This document shows, piece after piece, positions 8,236-17,400 of a stretch of 64,000 bases of DNA (its first letter is position 1; the number at the start of each line of letters is the position of its first letter). The stretch comes from JAFGUB01 sp050305515 (lineage in GTDB: Bacteria > Campylobacterota > Campylobacteria > Campylobacterales > Sulfurimonadaceae). The stretch covers positions 145,641 through 209,640 of the forward strand of contig JBNLFL010000024.1 in NCBI GenBank assembly GCA_050305515.1, read 5' to 3'. Both the position numbers and the translations under genes were made by a program. The notes under the pieces were generated by a model. The model had not been told where the DNA came from, did not search any database, and worked only from the letters and a program-made list of their open reading frames with translations.

Positions 8236-9544
8236 AATGCGTTTGAAACATGCTTTTGATGCGCTGCTGGAGCGGATACGCCCGCAGGAGCTGATTCGCC
8301 GTGTGTGTGTCAGGGAGGGTTCGCTGTTACATGTAAACGCAATGACCTACGATCTGGACGCTTATGAGCGTGTCGTGCTGCTGGGTTCGGGCAAGGCGGT
8401 CGTGCCGATGGCCGAAGCGGTTAGGGAACTGCTGGGCGACAAAATTGTCCAGAGCGTTCTGGTAGGCGCTTATGAGAGCGATGGCTTGCCTGAGGGGATA
8501 CGTTATCTGCAAAGCACGCATCCGCTTCCATCGGAAAAAAGTATCGAAGCGGCGCAGATACTGATTGATACACTCACATCATGCGGCGAAAAGGATCTTT
8601 ACATCTACCTGCTTTCAGGCGGTAATTCGGCATTGGTGGAGCTTCCCGAAGCGGGAATTTCGCTTGAAGCGTATCAGGAAGCGACACGCCGGATGCTTCA
8701 TGGCGGTATGCCCATTGAAGCCATTAATACCGTTAGGAAACATCTCTCCCGGGTGAAGGGAGGAAAACTGGCGCAATGCACCGATGCGACAGGTCTGGTT
8801 CTGGTACTTTGCGATGTTCTGGGAGAGGATCTCTCATCGATCGGGTCCGCTCCGTTCTATCCGGATGCTACAACATTTGCCGATGCCATTGCCGTTTTGA
8901 ACGCCTATGGCCTGTTTGAAAGTCTGGACGTTTCGATTCGGAATCATCTGATCGAAGGCGCGGCTTTGCGGCGGGAAGAGACGATGAAATATGCCAAAGC
9001 CAATGTTGCGCATGTGATCATCGGCTCCAACGCTATCGTGCAGGATACCATGGCGGAGCTTCTCGAAGCAGATGGTTTTTCGGTGACACGGCTGCCGCGT
9101 CCGCTTCAGGATGATGTTGCGCATGTTGCCGCGCAGTTTGCGGATTTGGCGGCTCAGGCCTATCATGCGGGAATGGGGCTTACGCTCGTCGGCGGCGGTG
9201 AAGTGACGGTACAGGTTGCGGGTGAAGGGCGGGGCGGCCGGAACCAGCATCTCGCACTGAGTCTGCTCTGCAAAATGCCTCAGGATGTGGAGTATGTTTT
9301 TCTTTCCGCCGCGACGGATGGCATAGACGGAAACTCCGATGCCGCGGGAGCCCTGATCGACACGCACAGCCGTATTGATGCGATGGACCGGCGGCTTGAT
9401 CCGGAGCACTACCTGCAAACGTACGATTCCAACACGTTTTTCTCGCGCAGCGGAGATCTGCTCAAACCGGGGCCGACACACAACAACCTGCTTGATGTCG
9501 TTGTGCTCTGCATCCAATCCAAACCAGGGAGTCATCATGGCTGA
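8225..9544 (+). CDS. Glycerate 2-kinase, DUF4147/MOFRL family
   Basis: 439 residues of the class II (GckA/TtuD-like) glycerate kinase family: an N-terminal DUF4147-type domain with GSGKAVVPMAEA and STHPLPSEKSIEA, a central LLSGGNSALVELP motif, and a C-terminal MOFRL segment with GGGEVTVQVAGEGRGGRNQH. It phosphorylates D-glycerate, usually to 2-phosphoglycerate. The ATG at 8225 has a good AAGGAG site, so it is preferred over the TTG at 8222. Overlaps both neighbours, which ties it to glucosylglycerate turnover: it would reclaim the glycerate released by the phosphorylase at 10745. Contains one palindrome copy (Leu-His-Val). Confidence 0.88.
   Translation: MGTKMRLKHAFDALLERIRPQELIRRVCVREGSLLHVNAMTYDLDAYERVVLLGSGKAVVPMAEAVRELLGDKIVQSVLVGAYESDGLPEGIRYLQSTHPLPSEKSIEAAQILIDTLTSCGEKDLYIYLLSGGNSALVELPEAGISLEAYQEATRRMLHGGMPIEAINTVRKHLSRVKGGKLAQCTDATGLVLVLCDVLGEDLSSIGSAPFYPDATTFADAIAVLNAYGLFESLDVSIRNHLIEGAALRREETMKYAKANVAHVIIGSNAIVQDTMAELLEADGFSVTRLPRPLQDDVAHVAAQFADLAAQAYHAGMGLTLVGGGEVTVQVAGEGRGGRNQHLALSLLCKMPQDVEYVFLSAATDGIDGNSDAAGALIDTHSRIDAMDRRLDPEHYLQTYDSNTFFSRSGDLLKPGPTHNNLLDVVVLCIQSKPGSHHG
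8327..8336. repeat. TTACATGTAA palindrome (in glycerate kinase)
   Basis: Read as Leu-His-Val. Confidence 0.95.
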
Positions 9545-10748
9545 TTTTTTTCAAAACGGGGTTATCACGACCCTGCAGAAGTTGGGCGAACGCTCTTTGG
9601 AAGATATTGAAAACGAGCTGGAATGGCACGCACAGCGTCACCATATGGTGCTGTTGCTGCCGGCTCTTTACTCAGAGTTTGAAACTCCCGCCATGGCGCG
9701 GATCATCGAAGAGCTGAAGCACGTGAAGTATCTTTACAAGATCATTCTGGGACTCGACCGGGCAACCAAGGCGCAGTTTCTCGAAGTGAAAGCGCGGATG
9801 TCCGTCTTGCCGTGTCAGGTCGATGTTCTCTGGAACGACGGCCCGCGGATACAGCAATTCTATGCCGATCTCACAGCCGAGGGATTCCCCGGTCTCGATA
9901 CGCCGGGCAAAGGGCGCAATGTCTGGACGATGATCGGTTACGGGCTGACCGATCAGGATGCCTATGCCTTCGCACTGCATGATTGCGACATTGTCAACTA
10001 CAGCCGCGAAATTCCCGCACGACTCTTCTTTCCCATCGTGCATAACGCCCTCGATTTTGAATTTAACAAGGGGTTCTATTCGCGGGTGACCGACCGTCTG
10101 CACGGACGGGTGACCCGGCTCTTTTATTCGCCGCTGGTCTCGTCACTGGAAAAAGTGTTCGGCAGCAGCCGCTATCTCGACTATATGGCCAGCTTTCGTT
10201 ATGCGCTTTCGGGAGAGTTTGCGTTTATCCGCACGCTGGGACGCGGTATCGCCATCTCTCCGACATGGGGGCTGGAGGTCTCGACACTGAGCGAAGTGTA
10301 TAAAAACACCTCCAACCGCCGCATCTGCCAGACGGAGATTATGGAGAGCTATGAGCACAAGCATCAGGAGCTGGGTTCGCAGGAGAGCGGCGGCGGTGTC
10401 TACAAGATGGCCGCCGACATCGCCAAAGCGATTTTTCGCGTGATGGCACAGGAGGGGGTGGTCTTTTCCGAGAGTGCGTTCAAGACGCTTGAGGCGACCT
10501 ACTATCAGGAAGCGCGTTTCGAGATTTCCAAATACAATGCGCTGAGCAAACTCAACGCACTCGAGTACGATCGTGAAAAAGAGATTGTTGCCGTCAATGC
10601 GTTTCAGCAGGCCATCCGCGAAGCGGCCGAGGAGTTTTACAGCGATCCCATGGGAATTCCTTCACTTTCGCCATGGATCACGGTACGTTCGGTGATGCCG
10701 AAATTCTCCGATACGTTTGCCGCCGCCGTGGCCGAGGACAATCGATGA
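9537..10748 (+). CDS. Glucosyl-3-phosphoglycerate synthase-like glycosyltransferase
   Basis: 403 residues with a GT-A fold. The metal/nucleotide motif is ALHDCDIVNYSREIP and the C-terminal half has the YALSGEFAFIR and ISPTWGLEV segments typical of GT81 GpgS enzymes, which transfer glucose from NDP-glucose to 3-phosphoglycerate. The start at 9537 (ATG GCT GAT) gives the expected N-terminus; the longer open frame upstream overlaps glycerate kinase and is rejected. Overlaps the genes on both sides. A mannosyl donor cannot be excluded. Confidence 0.8.
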   Translation: MADFFQNGVITTLQKLGERSLEDIENELEWHAQRHHMVLLLPALYSEFETPAMARIIEELKHVKYLYKIILGLDRATKAQFLEVKARMSVLPCQVDVLWNDGPRIQQFYADLTAEGFPGLDTPGKGRNVWTMIGYGLTDQDAYAFALHDCDIVNYSREIPARLFFPIVHNALDFEFNKGFYSRVTDRLHGRVTRLFYSPLVSSLEKVFGSSRYLDYMASFRYALSGEFAFIRTLGRGIAISPTWGLEVSTLSEVYKNTSNRRICQTEIMESYEHKHQELGSQESGGGVYKMAADIAKAIFRVMAQEGVVFSESAFKTLEATYYQEARFEISKYNALSKLNALEYDREKEIVAVNAFQQAIREAAEEFYSDPMGIPSLSPWITVRSVMPKFSDTFAAAVAEDNR

Positions 10749-12466
10749 AGCATATCTCCGACCCCGAGCATACGATCAACAGGCGGCTGCACAAGCTCTA
10801 CCCTCCCGAAATAGCCGAACGTGCGGTCGATTCCATCGTCGATCTGATTTTCAAATACAAACAGCGCATCGAATCGCATCCCTATCATCTGAGTGAAAAA
10901 GATGTCATTCTCATCACCTACGGCGATCAGGTGATCCGCGATCATGAAGCCTCCCTTCTGACGCTGTGCAACTTTCTCGATGCCCATCTGCACGGCATCA
11001 TCAATTCGGTACACATCCTTCCGTTTTATCCCTCTTCTTCCGATAGCGGTTTCTCTGTCGTCAACTACAGTCGCGTCGATCCCCACATGGGTTCCTGGCG
11101 CGAGATCGACCGCATCAGCTCACGCTACCGCCTGATGGTGGATGGCGTCATCAACCATGTGTCGCAGTTCTCCGACTGGTTCAAGGCCTATCTGTCCGGA
11201 GACAGCTATTTTCGTGATTTTTTTATCGATCTCGATCCCGCAACGGATCTGAGCAACGTGGTAAGGCCGCGTGCGTCGCCGCTGCTGAGCGAATTTGTGG
11301 ACGATCACGGCAAAATGCACTACATCTGGACGACCTTCAGCAAGGATCAGGTGGATCTCAACTATAAAAATCACCGCGTACTGCGTAATGTTCTCGACGC
11401 CCTCTTTTACTACATCGAAAAAGGGGCGACGCTGATTCGGCTTGACGCCATCGCCTTTGTCTGGAAAGAGGTGGGAACGGAGTGTGTGCATCTGAGCCAG
11501 ACGCACGAACTCATACAGCTGATGCGCGAAGTTCTGCATGAGGTGGCTCCGGAGGTCATCATCATCACCGAGACCAATGTACCGCATCATGAAAACGTCT
11601 CCTACTTCGGCAGCGGCGACGACGAGGCGCAGATGGTCTATAACTTTGCACTGCCGCCGCTGCTGGTGCATTCGGTACTTCACGGCGAAACCGCGACGCT
11701 CACGGAGTGGGCGCAGACGCTTTCGCTTCCGAGCGACAGGGTCTGTTTTTTTAACTTCACCGCGAGTCACGACGGTATCGGGCTGCGTCCGGTGAAAGGG
11801 ATTTTGAGTGATGAGGAAATTGATTATATCGTCTCAAAAGTGCAGGAGCACGGCGGGCTGGTCTCGTTTCGGGCAGAGAGCGACGGTTCGCAAACTCCTT
11901 ATGAGCTTAACTGCAGCTACATCGATGCGCTGAGCCCGCCGGAAGCGGATGACCGTCTGAGATTGAAACGAATGCTGCTGACGCAGGCAACGGTGTTGGC
12001 AATGCCGGGGGTTCCGGGCATCTATTTTCACTCTCTGGTAGGGTCGCGCAATTACCATGACGGTGTCAAACACACGGGTATCAACCGTTCCATCAACCGG
12101 GAAAAATACCATGCGGACTGGCTCGAAGCCGAACTCTCCCGTGATGGCACTCTGGCCAAAACGATATTTGAGAGCTATAAACGGCTCATTTCAATCCGTA
12201 CGAATGAAGCGGCTTTCAATCCGTTTGGCGCGTTTGTATTTCATCACATCGATAACCGGGTGTTTGTTATTGAACAGGTCAGTATGGATGGTTCCGAACG
12301 TATCGTGGCCCTGCACAATTTCGCCAATGAAACCGTTACATGTAAACTTCCTGAAACAGTTCCGCTACCGATGCACGACCTGCTTTCACCCATGGAGCTG
12401 ACGGAAACACGGGATGTGATTCTTGAACCTTATCAGATGCTCTGGCTTAAAAACGGAACGGCTTGA
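10745..12466 (+). CDS. GH13_18 phosphorylase, probably glucosylglycerate phosphorylase
   Basis: 573 residues, sucrose-phosphorylase-type (alpha/beta)8 enzyme. The catalytic nucleophile is in LIRLDAIAF, the acid/base Glu in IITETNVPH and the third Asp in FTASHDGIGL. The TETNVPH variant and the company of GpgS, phosphatase and glycerate kinase favour glucosylglycerate phosphorylase (glucosylglycerate + Pi to glucose-1-phosphate + glycerate) over sucrose phosphorylase (inference). ATGA overlap with the GpgS gene. Contains one palindrome copy read as Thr-Cys-Lys near the C-terminus. Confidence 0.8.
   Translation: MKHISDPEHTINRRLHKLYPPEIAERAVDSIVDLIFKYKQRIESHPYHLSEKDVILITYGDQVIRDHEASLLTLCNFLDAHLHGIINSVHILPFYPSSSDSGFSVVNYSRVDPHMGSWREIDRISSRYRLMVDGVINHVSQFSDWFKAYLSGDSYFRDFFIDLDPATDLSNVVRPRASPLLSEFVDDHGKMHYIWTTFSKDQVDLNYKNHRVLRNVLDALFYYIEKGATLIRLDAIAFVWKEVGTECVHLSQTHELIQLMREVLHEVAPEVIIITETNVPHHENVSYFGSGDDEAQMVYNFALPPLLVHSVLHGETATLTEWAQTLSLPSDRVCFFNFTASHDGIGLRPVKGILSDEEIDYIVSKVQEHGGLVSFRAESDGSQTPYELNCSYIDALSPPEADDRLRLKRMLLTQATVLAMPGVPGIYFHSLVGSRNYHDGVKHTGINRSINREKYHADWLEAELSRDGTLAKTIFESYKRLISIRTNEAAFNPFGAFVFHHIDNRVFVIEQVSMDGSERIVALHNFANETVTCKLPETVPLPMHDLLSPMELTETRDVILEPYQMLWLKNGTA
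12336..12345. repeat. TTACATGTAA palindrome (in GH13_18 phosphorylase)
   Basis: Read as Thr-Cys-Lys. Confidence 0.95.
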
Positions 12467-12556
12467 TTCTCTCCGGGGGATAAGGATATGAAATTGGGGC
12501 ACAACGTGGTATCATAGGTCTTTTTACTGTGATTTTGTAAATACAGGTTGGTAAAG

Positions 12557-14179
12557 ATGCTGGATTTATGTATCATGATTGTTGAAGACGAGCCCCAGAT
12601 ACTTGAGAGTTTTGAAAAAATGCTCAAACGCGAAGTGCGTGAAGTGCATGCATTTGAACGTGCAGACATCGCTCTGAATGCGCTTGAAGATACCGTACCC
12701 GACGCAATTGTAACCGATATCAGAATGCCGGGAACCAGTGGTCTGGAAATGGTCCGGATAATTCGCGAACGCGGTATCGAGTGTCATATTATTATTGTGT
12801 CGGCATACAGTGACCCCGATTTTTTTCAGCAGGCGATTCGCCTGCGTGTCGATCAGTTCATCATTAAACCGCTCAAGATGGAAGAGCTGATAGCGGCGCT
12901 TCACCGCATTGCCGAAATCAGGGAGCTTCAACAGCGCTATGCGGAGCAATCTTCCCTGCTTGATCAGTACAAGCGCATCGTAGACGAGAGTTCTATTGTT
13001 TCCAAAACCGATCTGTTTGGGAATATAACCTATGTTAACGATGCGTTTGAAGCAATAACCGGCTATTCAAAAGAGGAACTCATCGCTCAGAACCACCGTA
13101 TCGTCAGGCATCCCGACATGCCGGATTCGTTTTTTGAGCAGATGTGGCATACGATTCTCTCGGGCAGCACGTGGCACGGCATCATCAAAAATCGTGATAA
13201 AAACGGTAAGAGTTATTATGTCGATACCACCATCGCTCCTATTTATGACAAAAACAACCAGATTGCCGAATTCATTTCCATTCGTACGGATGTGACAAAG
13301 TTGCAGGAATCGCTGAATCAGACGCGGCAACTCGAACGCGAAAAACAGCGCTATCTTTCTCTGATCGATGAAAATATCATCACCTCAACAACGGATCTTT
13401 CCGGTACAATCCTCTCTGTTTCAGAAGCGTTTTGCCGTATTAGCGGTTACAGTAAAGAGGAGCTGATAGGATCGAACCACAGGATTGTCAGACATCCTGA
13501 AATGCCTGCATCTCTTTATGAAGACCTGTGGCGGACAATCAGTTCCGGGGCCACTTGGCGGGGTGAAATAAAAAACCGGATGAAAACGGGCGGTTATTAC
13601 TGGGTTGATGCCATAATTACGCCTCTGGTTGACGACAGCGGCAAAAAAATCGGTTATACCGCAATCCGTCAGGATATTACCGCGCAGAAAAAGGTTGAAG
13701 AGCTCTCGGTGACAGACCGTCTGACGGCTCTTTTCAATCGCCACCGGCTCGATGAAGTGATCGAGAAGGAGATTGCGCGCAGCACCCGATACGAGACAGC
13801 TTTGTCCGTAGTGCTGGCAGACATTGACCATTTCAAACGGGTAAACGATACGTTTGGTCATCTTGCCGGAGATCATCTGTTGCAGGCTTTTGCAAAGATC
13901 CTTCGTCAGCAGGGGCGCATCAGCGATACGATCGGCCGATGGGGCGGAGAAGAATTTCTCATTATTCTTCCGCAAACGGATCACGCAGGGGCCATGGTTT
14001 TTGCGCAGAAGCTCTGTAAGCAGATCGCCGCCTATCCTTTTGACGAAGTAGGGCATCAGAGTGCCTCGTTCGGTGTAGCGATGTTAGTTACGGGTGAAAC
14101 GCCCGATCAGCTGGTGCAACGCGCAGACCGTGCGCTTTATGAAGCAAAACATGCCGGAAGAAACTGCGTTCGCGGTTGA
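12557..14179 (+). CDS. Response regulator with two PAS domains and an active-type GGDEF domain
   Basis: About 540 residues: receiver domain (1-120; Asp in VTDIRMPG), then two PAS/PAC repeats that share NHRIVRHP..MP blocks (about 140-255 and 275-385), then GGDEF with an intact GGEEF in RWGGEEFLIILPQ. It should make c-di-GMP when phosphorylated or when a PAS ligand changes state. The ATG at 12557 is preferred over a TTG three codons upstream. It sits alone between the phosphorylase and the GH15-like gene, so it may link solute metabolism to c-di-GMP, but that is only positional. Confidence 0.9.
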   Translation: MLDLCIMIVEDEPQILESFEKMLKREVREVHAFERADIALNALEDTVPDAIVTDIRMPGTSGLEMVRIIRERGIECHIIIVSAYSDPDFFQQAIRLRVDQFIIKPLKMEELIAALHRIAEIRELQQRYAEQSSLLDQYKRIVDESSIVSKTDLFGNITYVNDAFEAITGYSKEELIAQNHRIVRHPDMPDSFFEQMWHTILSGSTWHGIIKNRDKNGKSYYVDTTIAPIYDKNNQIAEFISIRTDVTKLQESLNQTRQLEREKQRYLSLIDENIITSTTDLSGTILSVSEAFCRISGYSKEELIGSNHRIVRHPEMPASLYEDLWRTISSGATWRGEIKNRMKTGGYYWVDAIITPLVDDSGKKIGYTAIRQDITAQKKVEELSVTDRLTALFNRHRLDEVIEKEIARSTRYETALSVVLADIDHFKRVNDTFGHLAGDHLLQAFAKILRQQGRISDTIGRWGGEEFLIILPQTDHAGAMVFAQKLCKQIAAYPFDEVGHQSASFGVAMLVTGETPDQLVQRADRALYEAKHAGRNCVRG

Positions 14180-14214
14180 ACCGATAGTACATAATATTAG
14201 AATCAAGGCAGATC

Positions 14215-17200
14215 ATGCAGCGTGCGAGCATTGAAACAAAACTTGAAAACCATTTTCATACAATTGAAAAAATCATACTTTCCAGACAGGACCCCGTTAC
14301 AGGGCTGTTGCCTGCCAGTACGGCAGTCAATGCGCACGGAGACTATACCGATGCCTGGGTACGTGATAACGTTTACAGCATTCTGTGCGTCTGGGGTCTG
14401 GGGCTCTCGTATAAAAAGCACTATCCCGATCATCAGCGCAGCTATTTTCTGGGGCAGAGTGTCGTCAAGCTGATGCGCGGACTCCTGAGTGCCATGATGC
14501 GCCAGTCCGATCATGTCGAAGCGTTCAAGCAGAGCCTCAAAGCCGGCGATGCACTTCATGCCAAGTACGGAACCAAAACCGGCCTTCCGGTCGTGGGAGA
14601 TCATGAATGGGGGCATCTGCAGCTTGATGCCACGTCGCTGTTTCTGCTGATGATGGCGCAGATGACCGCATCGGGACTGCGCATCATCTATACCATCGAT
14701 GAGGTCAATTTCGTCCAGAACCTGGTGCATTACATCAGCCGGACCTACTGTACGCCCGATTATGGTATCTGGGAGCGCGGCAACAAGATCAACCACGGTA
14801 CGACCGAGATCAACTGCTCTTCGGTCGGCATGGCCAAAGCGGCGCTTGAAGCGATGGACGGATTTAACCTTTTTGGCAACGTGTCGAGTCAGGAAGCGGT
14901 CATTCACGTAATCCCCAGTGATGTGGCACGGTCGCGTTTCACGCTGCAGGGACTTTTACCGCGGGAATCGCTCTCCAAAGAGACGGATGCGGCGCTGCTG
15001 AGCGTCATCGGTTATCCCGCCTACGCCGTCGAGGATGCCGCACTGGCGCAGCATACCCGCGACAAGATCAGCAAAAAGCTGGCAGGACGCTACGGCTGCA
15101 AGCGCTTTTTGCTTGACGGACACCAGAGTGCCATCGAAGACACCTCCAGACTGCATTATGAACCGCATGAACTGCGGGCGTTTGAACACATCGAGTCGGA
15201 GTGGCCGCTCTTTTTCACTTACCTGCTGCTGGATGCCCTGATGCGTGACGATTCACAGGCCATTATCGAGTGGCGCCAGCGCCTGGAACCGCTTTTTGTG
15301 GAGCAGGAGGGGCTCTCCCTGCTTCCGGAGCTCTACATTGTCCCGCGCGAAGAGATCGATGCGGAGAAGGCGCATCCGGGGTCCGTAGAGCGCGTACCGA
15401 ACGAGAACCTCCCGCTGGTCTGGGCACAGAGCCTGTTTCTGCTCTCCGAGATGATTCTCGACGGGATACTTCATCCCGAAGATATCGACCCGCTGCGCCG
15501 CCGACGCCGTATCGGTTACCATCGTTCCACGCAGCCGCTTGTTGCGGTTCTTGCAGAAAACGATGAGGTTAAACAGCAGTTATTGAATCTGGGTTATGAG
15601 AGCGAAACCCCGGAAGAGCTCGCACCGCTCCGGATTTTGCATGCTTCGGAACTCTCCCAGGTCCACACCCTGCTGGGCAAAAATAGCAAACTCTCCCTCT
15701 CGGGGCGTCCGCTTCTCGTTACCCGCACCATTACTTCGGCGCGGCTTTATCAGCTTGGTGGCGAAGAGACGATTTTTCTTCCCTATTACTTTGACCCGAA
15801 GAGTTTTTACCTGAGTTACGATAACAAACTGCTGACGGAGCATTTCCGTTCATCGTTGAAATTTCTGGCCCGCCACTGGGATCAGCCCGGTCAGCCGATG
15901 CTTACATTTCTGGTGCGTGAGGACATGCTGCATGAGGATGAGTCAGGCGCGGTGTTACAGCTGCTGCATGACTTTCACCGGGGAAGCTGCCATGACGTGC
16001 AGATCAAAACGGGTCCGATGCGCCAGCTGCTTACAACCGCTGCGACCGAGCGGATCGACAATCTGCACGGGTTCGTATGCGAGCCGATGCAGCGTGAAGC
16101 TGCGGCTCAGCTTTTTTGCAGTTACGGTGCGGAGGGACGTTACCATGCTTTGAGCGCAGCACGGCTGGAGGAGCTTGACCATAGCGATGATGCGACGCTC
16201 GAAGCATTGCTCTGTGGCGAACCCGGAGCGGTGCAGGTGCAGGCGCTGGAGCTGCTCTGGCAGCGTCGCGGGAGCGACGGCTGGGTGAAATGCGCCGGAG
16301 TCGATATGGCGCTTTTTGTTATTGCCGATCAGATGTACGAGAACGCATCGCACTGTCAGGACTGGGCCGCGATACGACGCATTGCGCAGCTGACGGGACG
16401 CTATGACGACCGGCTTGAAGATGCGCTGCTTGATATTGTCATTCGCCAGAAACGTCTGGCCGTGGGGCGTGCCTACAGCGAGCAGGGCACTTTTTCACAG
16501 CCGCTCAAAAGTACCGAGATCGTGAAAACCATCGAGGCACTTTGCGGGAATAATGCCGCCGAGAGCGTATTGACGCAGGAGGTGATGTTACATCTGGGAC
16601 ATCTTATCCGGACGGAACCGGAACTTTTTGCGAACATGCTGACGCTGAGAACCTGGTACTTTGTACAGCTGCTTGTCGGTCAGATCAGCCGTGAAAATGA
16701 TACGGGTGTGGGGAGGGGTTATGAAATGCTTCTGGAACTCTCTCCGCATACCATTTATGAGCGTATGCGCGTTATTTTGAGTTCGTTTGTCTGGGAAGTT
16801 TCACAGATGAGCCATCAGGAAACCTTACATGTAAGCGGCCTTTCGAACCTTTCGAGTATCACGACGACACCGTTTGAAGTGAATGTTGCCGAAGTGGAAG
16901 ACTGGGCGCAGTGGCGGCGCCATGCCGGGATGATAGGGCGGTTGTCTTCGAATTTCTATAAAGACACCTGGTATCTGCTGCAGCAGTGCAAAGGGCTGGT
17001 TATCGGTGACAAATACAGCGTTCAAAACCGTATGGGCTCGGAGATGACGCTTGACGTCACGGCGGGAGAACGTACGTTTGAGCTGCGTATTGACACGCTG
17101 TTGCAGCAGATTGAAGCGCCGGATTACCGCCAGCTCAATATCGAGGTGATCGAGAGTCTGGCAAGGCTGTTGCGGCAGAATCCGCAGATCCGGTTGGAAA

Positions 17201-17388
17201 ATGACCTGATCCTGGATGTGCTTATCGGCCATGCAGTACGGATTGCGTGGCACCATCACCATGGACCGGACAACTACGACGAGCAGCGTTCTCAGGCGTG
17301 GGATGCCATTTACCAGCTCTCTCCACAGGAGACGGACCGGGCTTTTGTCGAAGCCTTTATGCATCTTCTGACACCACGCGAAGCATAA
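14215..17388 (+). CDS. Phosphorylase b kinase regulatory subunit-like protein (GH15-like)
   Basis: 1057 residues. The N-terminal 400 residues are a GH15-like (alpha/alpha)6 domain with the DYTDAWVRDNVYS motif and the EWGHLQLDATSLFL segment seen in bacterial and eukaryotic phosphorylase kinase alpha/beta subunits. The remainder is a long helical region typical of that family. Bacterial members are thought to be glucan hydrolases or regulators of glucan phosphorylase; the exact role is not known. It is followed after 12 bases by glucokinase, consistent with release and phosphorylation of glucose. One palindrome copy near residue 870 (Leu-His-Val). Confidence 0.85.
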   Translation: MQRASIETKLENHFHTIEKIILSRQDPVTGLLPASTAVNAHGDYTDAWVRDNVYSILCVWGLGLSYKKHYPDHQRSYFLGQSVVKLMRGLLSAMMRQSDHVEAFKQSLKAGDALHAKYGTKTGLPVVGDHEWGHLQLDATSLFLLMMAQMTASGLRIIYTIDEVNFVQNLVHYISRTYCTPDYGIWERGNKINHGTTEINCSSVGMAKAALEAMDGFNLFGNVSSQEAVIHVIPSDVARSRFTLQGLLPRESLSKETDAALLSVIGYPAYAVEDAALAQHTRDKISKKLAGRYGCKRFLLDGHQSAIEDTSRLHYEPHELRAFEHIESEWPLFFTYLLLDALMRDDSQAIIEWRQRLEPLFVEQEGLSLLPELYIVPREEIDAEKAHPGSVERVPNENLPLVWAQSLFLLSEMILDGILHPEDIDPLRRRRRIGYHRSTQPLVAVLAENDEVKQQLLNLGYESETPEELAPLRILHASELSQVHTLLGKNSKLSLSGRPLLVTRTITSARLYQLGGEETIFLPYYFDPKSFYLSYDNKLLTEHFRSSLKFLARHWDQPGQPMLTFLVREDMLHEDESGAVLQLLHDFHRGSCHDVQIKTGPMRQLLTTAATERIDNLHGFVCEPMQREAAAQLFCSYGAEGRYHALSAARLEELDHSDDATLEALLCGEPGAVQVQALELLWQRRGSDGWVKCAGVDMALFVIADQMYENASHCQDWAAIRRIAQLTGRYDDRLEDALLDIVIRQKRLAVGRAYSEQGTFSQPLKSTEIVKTIEALCGNNAAESVLTQEVMLHLGHLIRTEPELFANMLTLRTWYFVQLLVGQISRENDTGVGRGYEMLLELSPHTIYERMRVILSSFVWEVSQMSHQETLHVSGLSNLSSITTTPFEVNVAEVEDWAQWRRHAGMIGRLSSNFYKDTWYLLQQCKGLVIGDKYSVQNRMGSEMTLDVTAGERTFELRIDTLLQQIEAPDYRQLNIEVIESLARLLRQNPQIRLENDLILDVLIGHAVRIAWHHHHGPDNYDEQRSQAWDAIYQLSPQETDRAFVEAFMHLLTPREA
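16825..16834. repeat. TTACATGTAA palindrome (in GH15-like gene)
   Basis: Read as Leu-His-Val. Confidence 0.95.
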
Positions 17389-17400
17389 CAAGGGAGCACT

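Noticed and set aside
9375..9536. N-terminal extension of the GpgS-like gene
   Set aside because: It overlaps glycerate kinase deeply; the ATG at 9537 gives the family N-terminus.
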